Source of the DNA: Phytopseudomonas flavescens
Lineage (GTDB): Bacteria > Pseudomonadota > Gammaproteobacteria > Pseudomonadales > Pseudomonadaceae
DNA length: 64,000 nt
Assembly: GCF_900100535.1 (NCBI RefSeq)
Contig: NZ_FNDG01000002.1
Location: 186,001 to 250,000, forward strand
Direction: 5' to 3'
Positions 8,801 to 17,747 of the stretch are shown here, one piece after another. The position numbers were made by a program, and so were the translations under genes. The first letter of the stretch is position 1. Each line of letters opens with the position of its first letter. A model generated the notes under the pieces. It was not told where the DNA came from, did no database searches, and worked only from the letters and a program-made list of their open reading frames with translations.

Positions 8801-9469
8801 TCAGTCGTCGCCGCCCATGATGCCGAAGATCTGCAACAGGCTGACGAACAGGTTGTAGATCGACACATACAGGCTGATGGTCGCCATGATGTAGTTACGC
8901 TCGCCGCCGTGGATGATCGCGCTGGTCTGATACAGGATGCAGGCCGACGAGAACAGCACGAAGCCAGCACTGATTGCCAGTTGCAGGCCGCTGATCTGGA
9001 AGAAGAAGCTGGCCAGCACGGCACCCAGCAGCACGAAGAAACCGGCGGTGATGAAGCCACTCAGGAAGCTCATGTCCTTGCGTGTGGTCAGCACGTAGGC
9101 AGACAGACCACAGAACACCACTGCCGTCATCATGAACGCCGAACTGACCACTTCAGCGCCGTTGGCCATGCCCATGTAGCGGTTGAGGATCGGGCCCAGC
9201 GTGTAACCCATGAAACCGGTCAATGCGAAGGCGGACAGCAGCCCCCAGCCGGAATCACGCAGTTTCGCGGTCAGGAAGAACAGGCCGTAGAAGCCGATCA
9301 GTACGATGAAAATGTTTGGATAGGGCACGTTGGCACGTTGAGCCATGAATGCCACGATGCCACTGAATGCCAAGGTGAGAGCCAGCAAACCGTAGGTGTT
9401 GCGCAGAACGCTGCTGACTGCCGTCTGTTCAACCCGCGTAGGGTTGTGTGCGTAATCTTGTTCGCGCAT
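8801..9469 (-). CDS. Bax inhibitor-1/YccA family membrane protein
   Basis: Integral inner-membrane protein of 222 aa with seven hydrophobic segments and the family pattern: [10 protein letters not shown] at the first helix, [12 protein letters not shown] in the middle, and [25 protein letters not shown] at the C-terminus. YccA/YbhL-type BI-1 proteins are linked to FtsH protease modulation or ion leak, though the role of this copy is unknown. The start ATG 9469 has AGGAGT seven bases upstream. It converges with the START-domain gene at a shared terminator. Confidence 0.92.
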   Translation of the reverse strand: MREQDYAHNPTRVEQTAVSSVLRNTYGLLALTLAFSGIVAFMAQRANVPYPNIFIVLIGFYGLFFLTAKLRDSGWGLLSAFALTGFMGYTLGPILNRYMGMANGAEVVSSAFMMTAVVFCGLSAYVLTTRKDMSFLSGFITAGFFVLLGAVLASFFFQISGLQLAISAGFVLFSSACILYQTSAIIHGGERNYIMATISLYVSIYNLFVSLLQIFGIMGGDD

Positions 9470-9556
9470 GGCGACACTCCTGTAAAGGCTAATGGTTCCG
9501 TGACCAAGGTCGGAAGGCATCATAACAGAGCCTTGGGTACTGCCAAATCAGAGTGT

Positions 9557-9584
9557 TTGACAGTGTGTTACGTTCCGGTAAGAT
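9557..9584 (+). promoter_or_regulatory. Sigma70 promoter for tRNA-Ser
   Basis: A -35 TTGACA (9557-9562), a 16-bp spacer and a -10 TAAGAT (9579-9584) lie about 65 bp before the tRNA. This is close to consensus, as expected for a stable-RNA gene. Confidence 0.75.
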
Positions 9585-9648
9585 GCCGCCCGCAACCAAC
9601 AAGGTTGCAAAGGGATGTTTCGGCAAGATGAAGCATCCACGTCGACCT

Positions 9649-9739
9649 GGAGGGTTGGCAGAGCGGTTGAATGCACCGGTCTTGAAAACCGGCGAACGTT
9701 AATAGCGTTCCCAGGGTTCGAATCCCTGGCCCTCCACCA
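9649..9739 (+). tRNA. tRNA-Ser (anticodon TGA)
   Basis: A 91-nt class II tRNA. The acceptor stem GGAGGG pairs with CCCTCC and is followed by an encoded ACCA end. The anticodon stem-loop ACCGGTCTTGAAAACCGG gives TGA. The long variable arm GAACGTTAATAGCGTTC and the T-arm GGTTCGAATCC are as expected for tRNA-Ser. Confidence 0.97.
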
Positions 9740-9892
9740 TTTTTCAGCTCCGTTGTGTGTTTCGTGCCCCTGTACGGAGCGGCCACAGCGTGCGGAGCAG
9801 CTCCTGCCTGTCACCGCTACCGAGCCGGTGAAGATCTTCGTGAGGGATTGCGCTCGGCCTGGTCGGTCAAGAACTGCTTTCTTGCTGGCCGC

Positions 9893-11122
9893 TCACTCCT
9901 CGCTTCCATCGATCGCCATGGAATGCTCGGTTCCATAGCTGGGGAAATGCAGACGGAAGCAAGTGCCGTGCCCGGGCTCGCTCTCCACGCTAAGCTGGCC
10001 ATTCATTTCATTGACGAAGCCGCGCACCATGGAAAGCCCAAGGCCGGTGCCCTTGCCATCCTCCTTGGTGGTGAAAAAGGGCGCGAAAACCTTGTCCAGC
10101 ACCTCTGCCGTCATGCCGATGCCATTGTCGACCGCACTGATCACCACGTAGCTTCCAGGCTGGAAGTTGGAGTTGTGCTGGGTGAAGTTGGAGCGGTCGA
10201 GGTTGACGTCGTGGGTACTGAAGGTGAGGGTGCCGCCGCCTGGCATGGCATCCCGGGCGTTGATGGCCAGATTGAGGATGGCGCTTTCAAGTTGTTGCTT
10301 GTTAGCCTTCAGGAAGCGTGCGTCGGGAGCCAGGCTGAGGTCGAGGACGACCTTGCTGCCGACTGCCGTGCGGATCAGCGAGGCCATGCCCAGCAGCACC
10401 TGATTGGGGTCGATCCGCTCTAGTTTCTTGGCACGTTTTCGAGAGAAGCGCAGCAGATTATCGGCCAGTGAGGTCGCCCGTTCGACCGCTTCCCGGCAAA
10501 GATCGTAGTACTTGCTGAGGCGGGAAGATCCAGCGGTGTCGACATCTTTCTCCATCAAAGAAAGTGCCATGGACATGCTCGCCAATTGGTTGTTGAAGTC
10601 GTGGGCGAGGCCGCTGGTGATCTGGCCGACCATTTCCATCTTCTGCGACTGGAACAGAGCGTTCTCCAGGTGCTGCTGGTTGAGGTCCTGGGCGACTTGC
10701 TGGCGAAGATCCTGCACGCTGTTCATGAAGCCCAGCATGATGCCATTCTCGTCGAACAACGGGACGATATTGGCGAGCACGGGCACGCGGCTGCCATCGC
10801 GGCGTTCAATGATGGTGCGAAAGTTGGTCACCGCCTTCTGGGTGACGAGGATGTCCGCAAGCGGGGTCTGATCGTGAGGGATATGTACGCCTTCGGGCGT
10901 CAGCAGCTTGTGCGCACCGCAGAACTTGATTTGGCTTTCGCCCAGGTTCGGGGCCTCGCCCCAGATATCGGCCGCCTTGCGGTTGTATGCCACGACGATG
11001 CCGGCTGAGTTACAGAGATAAACGCCCACCGGCAAGTGTTCGATCAGCTCATGACTGAGCTTGCTTGCCAGAGAGGTACCGGCAGGTACCAGCAAACTTA
11101 TGCTAAGCGAGTTTTCTGACAT
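9893..11122 (-). CDS. PAS-domain sensor histidine kinase
   Basis: Kinase of 409 aa without membrane segments. A PAS domain covers residues 25-145 (EHLPVGVYLCNSAGIVVAYNR). The dimerisation helix carries His174 in SGLAHDFNNQL, the H-box style of complex hybrid kinases. The ATPase domain has NLAINARDAMPGGG, VDNGIGM and GKGTGLGLSMV. No receiver domain is attached and no response regulator is adjacent, so the partner is elsewhere or is a receiver protein acting in trans. The signal is presumably cytoplasmic. The start ATG 11122 has only a weak Shine-Dalgarno. Confidence 0.9.
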   Translation of the reverse strand: MSENSLSISLLVPAGTSLASKLSHELIEHLPVGVYLCNSAGIVVAYNRKAADIWGEAPNLGESQIKFCGAHKLLTPEGVHIPHDQTPLADILVTQKAVTNFRTIIERRDGSRVPVLANIVPLFDENGIMLGFMNSVQDLRQQVAQDLNQQHLENALFQSQKMEMVGQITSGLAHDFNNQLASMSMALSLMEKDVDTAGSSRLSKYYDLCREAVERATSLADNLLRFSRKRAKKLERIDPNQVLLGMASLIRTAVGSKVVLDLSLAPDARFLKANKQQLESAILNLAINARDAMPGGGTLTFSTHDVNLDRSNFTQHNSNFQPGSYVVISAVDNGIGMTAEVLDKVFAPFFTTKEDGKGTGLGLSMVRGFVNEMNGQLSVESEPGHGTCFRLHFPSYGTEHSMAIDGSEE

Positions 11123-11318
11123 GGGCTCTTACTGGGATGGGAGGGGCTCGCGGGCTAGAATAGTGCCATTCCCATTCCCGTGCGAGAGGGGCGGATTATT
11201 CATCGAATTGAAGTGTGTCCACCTCACACCAGTGAGGCCGGGGCGCCAGCGATGGTCATTGAGTGTGCAAGATAGCGCTTGTCGCGGGGCGGCGGCAGCT
11301 TCTAGGCAAAATGACCGG

Positions 11319-11567
11319 TCAGTCGTCCTTCGGCACTGTCCAGAAGAGCTGATAACCGTCGTCCCGATGGGCGATCGTGACATTATCGTTCTCGCCGATT
11401 TCCTCCAGAATGCGCGCCCAATCGTCGAGATTATCGCCTTCTGCATGAAGCAGGACGACGGTTCGGGATCTTTGCGCCGCAGGCGAGTTGATGGCCCGAG
11501 ATACCCGGGCGCCTAGCAGCGCATAGGATGAGGGCGTTACCGCCGCTGATGAGGAGTTTTTTAACAT
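11319..11567 (-). CDS. DUF1654 domain-containing small protein, probably SOS-induced
   Basis: Protein of 82 aa with the DUF1654 pattern: SYALLGARVSRAINSPAAQRSRTV, then DDWARILEEIGENDNVTIAHRDDGYQLFW. The family is largely confined to pseudomonads and their phages and has no known activity. The ATG at 11567 is preceded by AGGCGAA and, 18 bp further, by a near-perfect LexA box (11585-11604). This points to induction by DNA damage. A phage-derived origin is possible. Confidence 0.75.
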   Translation of the reverse strand: MLKNSSSAAVTPSSYALLGARVSRAINSPAAQRSRTVVLLHAEGDNLDDWARILEEIGENDNVTIAHRDDGYQLFWTVPKDD

Positions 11568-11584
11568 TGAGAATTCGCCTTGTT

Positions 11585-11604
11585 AGCTGTATCTATATAC
11601 AGTA
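11585..11604 (-). promoter_or_regulatory. LexA (SOS) box
   Basis: AGCTGTATCTATATACAGTA read on the plus strand fits the LexA consensus CTGT-N8-ACAG and nearly the full 20-bp form TACTGTATATATATACAGTA. It lies 18 bp upstream of the DUF1654 start, where it would overlap the promoter. Confidence 0.85.
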
Positions 11605-11741
11605 ATGGCGAGGCCGGCTGATGTCATCCAGTCTTTGATTCACGGCGATTATTCCAGCGCTCGAGGGGCCGCGCCATGGGCGGTGGTGTGTTTGATCCGC
11701 AACTGCAGCCATGTGCATGAGGTCGAGGTGCAATGGGGGTA

Positions 11742-11948
11742 TCAGTAACCCAGCGAGCCCTTCAGATCCGCATAAACTGCAGTCATCAGAATTTTGTTCT
11801 GCATCTGAGCAGCAGACAGGCGGCGGGTTGCCACAAGGTTGCATTGCAGGTCAAGACAATCGACCTGCAAACCCTCCGAGGAGTTTTCCGTGATGATGTG
11901 GTAACGGCCGGCGGTAACGGCCTTGAGCTGCTTGATGAGCATGTGCAT
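11742..11948 (-). CDS. Hypothetical small protein
   Basis: ORF of 68 aa starting MHMLIKQLKAVTAGRYHIITENS. A strong GAGGGG Shine-Dalgarno lies seven bases before ATG 11948, which supports translation. The composition is protein-like, with alternating hydrophobic strands and no signal peptide or membrane helix. I do not recognise the family. It is divergent from gacA and stands alone, with the DUF1654 gene 174 bp downstream on the same strand. Confidence 0.6.
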   Translation of the reverse strand: MHMLIKQLKAVTAGRYHIITENSSEGLQVDCLDLQCNLVATRRLSAAQMQNKILMTAVYADLKGSLGY

Positions 11949-12419
11949 GCGGTTTCCCCTCGATAAGTGTCACGGTCTGTACCTTGAGAGCGGTGCCTCA
12001 GCGCCGGCGTTCCGCATAAATTGCTCACCGTTGCAGTGCATCATCGTGCGTGCCGGGGGTTACAGGTCGATGACGCTCCACGTCTCTTGCAACCAGGTGT
12101 GAACAAGAAGTCCGGGGCCTGTCGGGGCAGCAACCTTCTCGGGTATTCGTTCAGGCTGCTGGCAGGTGGATGATGGCGTCGGAAAAGACGATTGCCGCTC
12201 AATGAGTCGGCGCTATTTATTGCGATGAGGAGGACTCAATCGCTCATGCTGCCATTTCCCTGGTCTCCCTGGGTGGTGGGGATGGAGTCTTGGTGAGGAA
12301 CTTATAATTGGCGCTGGTGGTTTGACGTGCTGAACTAACTCAGGCGTCAGGTTTTTTGTTATGGTGCGTTTCTCTCAGGTAGTCGCTGTGTGGCGTTTGC
12401 GCAGGTACGAGGTGTTCGC
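11949..12419 (+). promoter_or_regulatory. Long intergenic region upstream of gacA
   Basis: No convincing gene lies in this 471-bp stretch. It contains a consensus -10 TATAAT at 12303-12308, though with a poor -35, about 110 bp before gacA. Closer in is TTGACG at 12332-12337 with no clear -10 partner. An AGGAGGA-like run at 12226-12233 is not followed by an open frame of note. A long untranslated leader for gacA is the simplest reading. No paired TGTAAG/CTTACA GacA box was found. Confidence 0.35.
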
Positions 12420-13064
12420 TTGATTAAGGTATTGGTTGTCGATGATCATGACCTCGTTCGTACGGGCATTTCACGCATGCTGGCCGACATAGAGGGCCTG
12501 CAGGTCATCGGCCAGGCCAGCTCTGGCGAGGAATCGCTGAAGAAGGTTCGTGAGCTGAAGCCGGACGTCGTCCTGATGGATGTGAAGATGCCGGGTATCG
12601 GTGGCCTCGAAGCCACTCGCAAATTGATTCGCAGTCATCCCGACCTCAAGGTCGTGGCCGTCACCGTATGCGAGGAGGATCCTTTTCCAACTCGTCTCCT
12701 GCAGGCTGGTGCAGCCGGTTATCTGACCAAAGGCGCGGCTCTGGAAGAAATGGTTCAGGCCATTCGCATGGTCTTCAGCGGACAGCGTTTCATCAGCCCG
12801 CAGATCGCCCAGCAGCTGGCGCTCAAGTCATTTCAGCCGCAGAGCAGCAACTCGCCATTCGACCTGCTTTCTGAACGAGAGATCCAGATAGCCCTGATGA
12901 TCGCCGGTTGCCAGAAGGTGCAGAGCATTTCCGACAAGCTCTGCCTGTCACCCAAGACGGTCAACACCTACCGCTATCGAATTTTCGAAAAACTGTCGAT
13001 CACCAGCGATGTAGAGCTGGTCTTGCTCGCAGTTCGTCACGGCATGGTCGATGCCACCAGCTGA
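12420..13064 (+). CDS. gacA: Global response regulator GacA (UvrY)
   Basis: NarL/FixJ-type regulator of 214 aa that, with GacS, activates the small RNAs antagonising RsmA/CsrA. The receiver domain has Asp8, Asp9 and phospho-acceptor Asp54 ([13 protein letters not shown]). The C-terminal LuxR-type HTH is [38 protein letters not shown]. The start is TTG 12420, which gives the canonical [16 protein letters not shown] opening and the usual 214-residue length; GAGGTG lies six bases upstream. Its 3' end overlaps uvrC by 14 nt, the conserved gacA-uvrC arrangement. Confidence 0.97.
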   Translation: MIKVLVVDDHDLVRTGISRMLADIEGLQVIGQASSGEESLKKVRELKPDVVLMDVKMPGIGGLEATRKLIRSHPDLKVVAVTVCEEDPFPTRLLQAGAAGYLTKGAALEEMVQAIRMVFSGQRFISPQIAQQLALKSFQPQSSNSPFDLLSEREIQIALMIAGCQKVQSISDKLCLSPKTVNTYRYRIFEKLSITSDVELVLLAVRHGMVDATS

Positions 13065-14889
13065 AGTCGTTGCCGTGTTCGATGCCAGTGCCTTCCTTGC
13101 CACCTGCAGCGGTCGCCCGGGCGTGTATCGCATGTTCGACGCGAGCGCGAACCTGCTGTACGTCGGCAAGGCCAAAAACCTGAAGAAGCGTCTGGCCAGC
13201 TATTTCCGCAAGAGCGGACTGGCGACCAAGACCTCTGCGCTGGTCAGCAAGATCGCCCAGGTGGAAACCACCATCACCGGCAACGAGACCGAGGCGCTGC
13301 TGCTCGAGCAGACGCTGATCAAGGAATGGCGGCCGCCATACAACATCCTGTTGCGTGACGACAAATCCTACCCGTACGTATTCCTGTCGGATGGAGACTA
13401 TCCGCGTCTGGATATTCATCGTGGCGCCAAGAATCGCAAGGGGCGCTATTTCGGGCCTTACCCGAGTGCGGGGGCGATTCGCGAAAGCCTGGCGCTGCTG
13501 CAAAAGGCTTTTCTGGTGCGGCAGTGCGAAGACAGCTACTTCAAGAACCGTACCCGACCCTGTCTGCAGTATCAGATCAAGCGCTGCAAGGCGCCCTGCG
13601 TCGCACTGGTGGAGCCGGCCGAATATGCCGAAGACGTGCGTCATTCGGTGATGTTCCTGGAGGGGCGCAGCAATGCCCTGAATGCCGAGCTGTCCACGAA
13701 CATGCAGCAGGCCTCCATGGCGCTGGATTTCGAGAAGGCCGCCGAGCTTCGCGACCAGATGGCGCTGCTGCGCCGTGTGCAGGACCAGCAGAGCATGGAG
13801 GGCGGCAGTGGCGATGTCGATGTCATCGCGGCGATGGTCAACCCAGGCGGCGCCTGCGTACACCTGATCAGTGTCCGTGGCGGACGCGTGCTGGGCAGCA
13901 AGAATTTCTTCCCGCAAGTAGCGATCGAAGAGGAGGCCCAGGATGTCCTCGTGGCATTTCTCGGCCAGTACTACCTGGGTAGTCAGGAGCGCGACCTGCC
14001 GACCGAATTGATTGTCAATGCGCCCCACGAAGACTATCCGGTGCTGATCGCAGCGATTCAGGAACTGCGTGGCCGCGAGCTGGGTATCAGCTACCGTGTT
14101 CGCGGCACACGGGCGCGCTGGCAGGCTCTGGCCGTGACCAACGCCGAGCAGGCGCTGGGCGCCAGGCTGGCCAACCGTGCGCACATGGCCGGGCGTTTCG
14201 ACGCCCTGGCCGAGGCGCTGGATATGGATGAAGTGCCGCAGCGCCTGGAGTGCTTCGATATCAGCCATTCCAGCGGCGAAGCGACCGTGGCCTCCTGCGT
14301 GGTATTCGGTCCCGAAGGCCCGCTCAAGTCGGACTATCGGCGCTACAACATCGAGGGTGTGACCGGCGGTGATGACTACGCCGCCATGCACCAGGCGCTG
14401 ACCCGCCGCTTCAGCAAGATCAAGCAGAACGAGGGCAAGTTGCCCGACATTCTGCTGGTCGACGGCGGCAAGGGGCAGTTGGCGATGGCCCGGGAGGTGC
14501 TGACCGAGCTGGAAGTGCCTGAACTGATTCTGCTTGGCGTGGCCAAGGGCACCACCCGCAAGCCAGGCCTGGAAACCCTGTACCTGAACGATGCTGCCCA
14601 TGAGTTCACCCTGCCGGGCAATTCGCCAGCCCTGCACCTGATCCAGCAGATTCGCGACGAGTCGCACCGGTTCGCCATCACCGGGCACCGTGCTCGCCGT
14701 GGCAAGGCGCGCCGAACATCGAGCCTGGAAGAGGTTGCCGGGGTCGGGCCGAAGCGCCGGCGTGAACTGCTCAACCACTTTGGTGGTCTGCAAGAACTGT
14801 CACGCGCCAGTGCGGAAGAAATCGCCAAAGCGCCCGGTATCAGTAAAAAGCTCGCAGGGTTGATTTATGCCGCCCTGCACAGCGAGTAG
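13051..14889 (+). CDS. uvrC: Excinuclease ABC subunit C
   Basis: Nucleotide-excision-repair endonuclease subunit of 612 aa that makes both incisions. It has a GIY-YIG domain (residues 18-95, [26 protein letters not shown]), a cysteine-rich region ([17 protein letters not shown]), a UVR motif near 215, an RNase H-like domain ([26 protein letters not shown]) and a C-terminal double HhH ([24 protein letters not shown]). ATG 13051 is used; a GTG at 13075 would shorten the N-terminus by eight residues. It is translationally coupled to gacA. Confidence 0.97.
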   Translation: MPPAEVVAVFDASAFLATCSGRPGVYRMFDASANLLYVGKAKNLKKRLASYFRKSGLATKTSALVSKIAQVETTITGNETEALLLEQTLIKEWRPPYNILLRDDKSYPYVFLSDGDYPRLDIHRGAKNRKGRYFGPYPSAGAIRESLALLQKAFLVRQCEDSYFKNRTRPCLQYQIKRCKAPCVALVEPAEYAEDVRHSVMFLEGRSNALNAELSTNMQQASMALDFEKAAELRDQMALLRRVQDQQSMEGGSGDVDVIAAMVNPGGACVHLISVRGGRVLGSKNFFPQVAIEEEAQDVLVAFLGQYYLGSQERDLPTELIVNAPHEDYPVLIAAIQELRGRELGISYRVRGTRARWQALAVTNAEQALGARLANRAHMAGRFDALAEALDMDEVPQRLECFDISHSSGEATVASCVVFGPEGPLKSDYRRYNIEGVTGGDDYAAMHQALTRRFSKIKQNEGKLPDILLVDGGKGQLAMAREVLTELEVPELILLGVAKGTTRKPGLETLYLNDAAHEFTLPGNSPALHLIQQIRDESHRFAITGHRARRGKARRTSSLEEVAGVGPKRRRELLNHFGGLQELSRASAEEIAKAPGISKKLAGLIYAALHSE

Positions 14890-14922
14890 AATGCCGCCTT
14901 ATTTAACCGCCCAGTCGAGCCG

Positions 14923-15483
14923 ATGAATATCCCTAACCTGTTAACGGTGCTCCGCGTTCTGCTGATCCCGATCTTCATTCTGCTGTTCTACATGCCATTC
15001 TCTTGGAGCTACTGGGCTGCCAGCGCGGTGTTCGCCTTTGCCGCCGTGACGGACTGGCTCGATGGTTACCTAGCACGTCGTTGGGAGCAAAGCACGCCGT
15101 TCGGCGCTTTCCTCGATCCTGTCGCCGACAAGCTAATGGTCGCCACCGCGCTGGTACTGCTGGTGGCCGAGCATGCCAACCTGTGGCTGACCCTTCCGGC
15201 GACCATCATCATCGGCCGCGAGATCGTCGTGTCGGCGTTGCGCGAGTGGATGGCCGAGCTGGGGGCGAGGGCCCATGTAGCCGTCTCCAACCTGGGCAAG
15301 TGGAAGACCGCTGCGCAGATGGTGGCACTGGTGATCCTGCTCGGCAATCCGCCGCTGTTTGGCTTCTGGGTGCTGATCGGTTACGTATTGCTGATCGTCG
15401 CTGCAGTGCTGACCCTGTGGTCGATGGTGCAATACCTGCTGGCTGCCTGGCCGCACCTCAGCGTCACCGCTGAAAAGAAATAA
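14923..15483 (+). CDS. pgsA: CDP-diacylglycerol-glycerol-3-phosphate 3-phosphatidyltransferase
   Basis: Inner-membrane enzyme of 186 aa committing CDP-diacylglycerol to phosphatidylglycerol and cardiolipin. The CDP-alcohol phosphotransferase signature D-G-x2-A-R-x8-G-x3-D-x3-D is complete ([20 protein letters not shown], then VADK). Several hydrophobic helices surround it. It begins 33 bp after uvrC, so gacA-uvrC-pgsA probably form one unit, followed by the tRNA promoter. Confidence 0.97.
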   Translation: MNIPNLLTVLRVLLIPIFILLFYMPFSWSYWAASAVFAFAAVTDWLDGYLARRWEQSTPFGAFLDPVADKLMVATALVLLVAEHANLWLTLPATIIIGREIVVSALREWMAELGARAHVAVSNLGKWKTAAQMVALVILLGNPPLFGFWVLIGYVLLIVAAVLTLWSMVQYLLAAWPHLSVTAEKK

Positions 15484-15500
15484 GTTTTTGAATCAAGGGC

Positions 15501-15528
15501 TTGACTGGGCGTTGCGAAGCTATAGAAT
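15501..15528 (+). promoter_or_regulatory. Sigma70 promoter for the tRNA-Gly/tRNA-Cys unit
   Basis: A -35 TTGACT (15501-15506), a 16-bp spacer and a -10 TAGAAT (15523-15528) end 20 bp before tRNA-Gly. Both tRNAs and the terminator behind them form one short transcript. Confidence 0.75.
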
Positions 15529-15548
15529 GGCGCCCGTCGACAAGACAA

Positions 15549-15624
<76 letters not shown>

Positions 15625-15663
15625 ATTTAAACGGGCCGTCCAGTACGGCCCGTTCGGTTTAAA

Positions 15664-15737
15664 GGCTGAGTAGCAGAGTGGTTATGCACCGGATTGCAAA
15701 TCCGTGAACGCCGGTTCGATTCCGACCTCAGCCTCCA
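15664..15737 (+). tRNA. tRNA-Cys (anticodon GCA)
   Basis: A 74-nt cloverleaf with acceptor GGCTGAG/CTCAGCC, anticodon stem-loop CCGGATTGCAAATCCG giving GCA, T-arm CCGGTTCGATTCCGA, and encoded CCA. It lies 39 bp after tRNA-Gly. Confidence 0.97.
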
Positions 15738-15742
15738 AACGC

Positions 15743-15779
15743 AAAGCCCCGCATACCTATGGTATGCGGGGCTTTTTCT
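15743..15779 (+). terminator. Rho-independent terminator of the tRNA unit
   Basis: AAAGCCCCGCATACC (15743-15757), loop TAT, GGTATGCGGGGCTTT (15761-15775), then more T. The stem is a perfect 15 bp, directly after tRNA-Cys. Confidence 0.93.
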
Positions 15780-15836
15780 TTGCGCACTGGAAAGCATCGC
15801 TTCCGCAAGATTACGCCTGGTTCGCGCAACCCGCGC

Positions 15837-16010
15837 TCAGTTCGTAGGTTCGATGACCTCGCCGAGGCGACGATAAACACGCTTGGTGTTTTCCTCCTTC
15901 GAATGCCTTTGCAGGCTGTAATTGCCTGCAGATATCTTCGATCTAACGGGTCGCCCTTGATCGTCTGCCTTGAAACGTTCAGGCCGCCTCTGTTGAGGTG
16001 CGCCGTTCTG
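15837..16010 (-). pseudogene. C-terminal remnant of a tyrosine-type (phage/island) integrase
   Basis: Read on the minus strand, the frame ending at the TGA 15837-15839 encodes RHSKEENTKRVYRRLGEVIE followed by PTN. This resembles the end of tyrosine recombinases, with the His and the catalytic Tyr spaced as in GHxxxxTxRVYRRxGE. Upstream of it the recognisable integrase motifs are gone and no start or catalytic Arg region is present. Its place straight behind tRNA-Gly/tRNA-Cys fits a decayed element that had inserted at the tRNA cluster. The family call rests on a short motif. Confidence 0.45.
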
Positions 16011-16139
16011 ACTGCGTCTCGGGCACCGAATTTTACAAAACCTGCAAGCGGCCAGGCTTTACGATGCCACTTTGCCGGCATGGCTGTAGAATTGGCCTGC
16101 CGTCAGGTCAAACCAAATAAACGATATGGAGTTGTTTCG

Positions 16140-16781
16140 ATGGGGATGGAGAAGGTAGTCAGATTGCTTGCTGTGTCGTGCTTGCTCGCGCTCAGCGTCG
16201 GGTGTGCCACGAGTCGTTCCGAGATTGATGTGAGGGTTGCTCAACTCGATTCGGCCAGGAATCCCGCTCCCAGCAACGGTAAGAAAGTTTATATTACTGC
16301 AGTCGACGAACGAGTTTTTGAAGTGAGACCTCGTAGTGCAGATACTCCTTCTCTTAAGAATGATGAGATCACCGATCACTCTATAACGGAGCGTGCGGTG
16401 GCCCGAAAGCGAAATGCTTTTGGGAAGGGGCTCGGGGATGTGCTGCTTCCCTCGGGACGGACAGTGTCCGCATTGGTACGTGAGTCCGTTGCGTCCGCTT
16501 ACAAGCAAGCCGGCTATGAAGTCGTAAGCGACGCTAGCGTTCCTAACGCTGCTGCCGTGAAGGTACGTATCGTCGAGTTCTGGTCGTGGTTTTCGCCGGG
16601 TTTCTTCTATGTCACGGTCAATAACAAGTCTCGCTTGAGCATCGAGCAGACAGGCCATCCTGGCCTTGAAATCCTCACATTGAAAAGCGATGGCATGCAG
16701 GCGGTTACCGAAAATGATTGGAAGGAAATTACTGAGGCCGGCCTTCAAGAAATCACCTCAGAAGTAGCCAAGAAACTCTGA
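16140..16781 (+). CDS. Putative lipoprotein of unknown function
   Basis: Protein of 213 aa with a lipoprotein-like signal (VVRLLAVSCLLALSVGC, Cys22). The following domain has VYITAVDERVFEVRPRSADTPSLK and a conserved-looking ARKRNAFGKGLGDVLLPSGRTVSALV. That resembles pseudomonad proteins sometimes labelled 'flagellar biosynthesis' without evidence. ATG 16140 has GGAG eight bases upstream; ATG 16146 is an alternative. The gene is more AT-rich than its neighbours and lies beside an integrase remnant, so horizontal acquisition is likely. Confidence 0.72.
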   Translation: MGMEKVVRLLAVSCLLALSVGCATSRSEIDVRVAQLDSARNPAPSNGKKVYITAVDERVFEVRPRSADTPSLKNDEITDHSITERAVARKRNAFGKGLGDVLLPSGRTVSALVRESVASAYKQAGYEVVSDASVPNAAAVKVRIVEFWSWFSPGFFYVTVNNKSRLSIEQTGHPGLEILTLKSDGMQAVTENDWKEITEAGLQEITSEVAKKL

Positions 16782-16790
16782 TTTGCTGGG

Positions 16791-16810
16791 CCGCCCAAAG
16801 TCTTGGGCGG
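16791..16810 (+). terminator. Possible terminator after the lipoprotein gene
   Basis: CCGCCCAA-AGTC-TTGGGCGG is a perfect 8-bp stem starting 10 bp after the stop. The T run behind it is poor, so this is a weak or factor-assisted terminator. Confidence 0.5.
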
Positions 16811-17399
16811 TCCTTGGATATACAAATTATCTACTTCCGAAACCCTGACCTAAGGGGTTTAATCGAAGCCCTTGTGTTCTTCCGGGCTTTGGCATGGTGG
16901 AGTAGTCGAAGGCTGAGCAAAACGTTGCTTTTAGAATCGTTTGTCAGCCAGGTGCAGGCACTCTCGGGTGGCTGACGGCGAGGTGATTTGCGCAGTGGTG
17001 AGCGCGAACGGATCTGATGGTTACGAGGCTCTGCAGCGCTACCTGATCAGCCGAACATGGCGTCCCTGGCAGCTGGCATGATCGCGAGCGGGTGAGAATT
17101 CTTTGCCGCTCAAAATTGCTGCTTCCGTTCGAGCTGCCGAAGCTGAAGCGTTGCCCGGCGATATCAGGATACTGGCACGCGAAGGAGTGTGTGGACTTCT
17201 AACCGTGGGGGGCATTGTCGACGACATTCAGGTATGGCTGTCGCTTTCGACAGTCAGTCCGCGAGCCTATGCTTGCACATGAGTTCAGGGCGCATCCATC
17301 CTGCGCGGGCTTCATGCCGATGGATGCTGGCCTGAGTGACCACGGTGTTTTCACCTCTGGTTTGGCCTCGCAAGGCCAGACCTGGTATTGCCATCGGGT
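16811..17399. other. Gene-poor stretch
   Basis: I see no supported gene here. Short open frames lack Shine-Dalgarno sequences and protein-like composition. A small AAGCCC/GGGCTT hairpin near 16866-16888 is the only structure noted. The context (integrase remnant, orphan lipoprotein, Arc-like repressor) suggests eroded accessory DNA. Confidence 0.4.
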
Positions 17400-17705
17400 T
17401 TAACGTGTTCCGGTCTTCAGGCCATCGAGGTAGTCGACATTGGGCTCCTGGGGTTTCTTGCCAGGTTTGGCGGTGTTCTGCAGTTCGCTCCTGAGCTTCG
17501 CTTCCAGTGCATCGATAAGTAGAGACTGTCGGGATTGACCATCGAGGTGTGCTTCGATGGCCCTGATGATCTCGGTGTTCATGCTGGTGTAGTTGTCATT
17601 GGCCAGATCTTCGATACGTTTACGCATTCCGTCCGGTAAACGAACCACAAACTTGTCAGCGGTGCGAGCGTTGAATACGGGTTTGGTCACGGTAGGCTGC
17701 TCCAT
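17400..17705 (-). CDS. Arc-family ribbon-helix-helix DNA-binding protein
   Basis: Small repressor-like protein, 101 aa from ATG 17705. The RHH fold is clear: strand DKFVVRLPDGMR, then helices KRIEDLANDNYTSMNTEIIRAIEAHL. The N-terminal strand residues would contact the DNA major groove as a dimer. The C-terminal 40 residues are charged. A GTG at 17741 in frame would add 12 residues; neither start has a convincing Shine-Dalgarno. Such Arc proteins are common in pseudomonad accessory DNA and phages. Its target is unknown. Confidence 0.75.
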   Translation of the reverse strand: MEQPTVTKPVFNARTADKFVVRLPDGMRKRIEDLANDNYTSMNTEIIRAIEAHLDGQSRQSLLIDALEAKLRSELQNTAKPGKKPQEPNVDYLDGLKTGTR

Positions 17706-17747
17706 GTCAGGTGGTAATAGCCATTTGATGGTATGCGACACAATAGT

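Noticed and set aside
11949-12419. RsmY/RsmZ-type small RNA upstream of gacA
   Set aside because: No paired TGTAAG/CTTACA upstream element and no array of GGA hairpins was found.
13000-14793. Minus-strand open frame of 597 codons across uvrC
   Set aside because: Antisense shadow of uvrC; no start signal or family motif.
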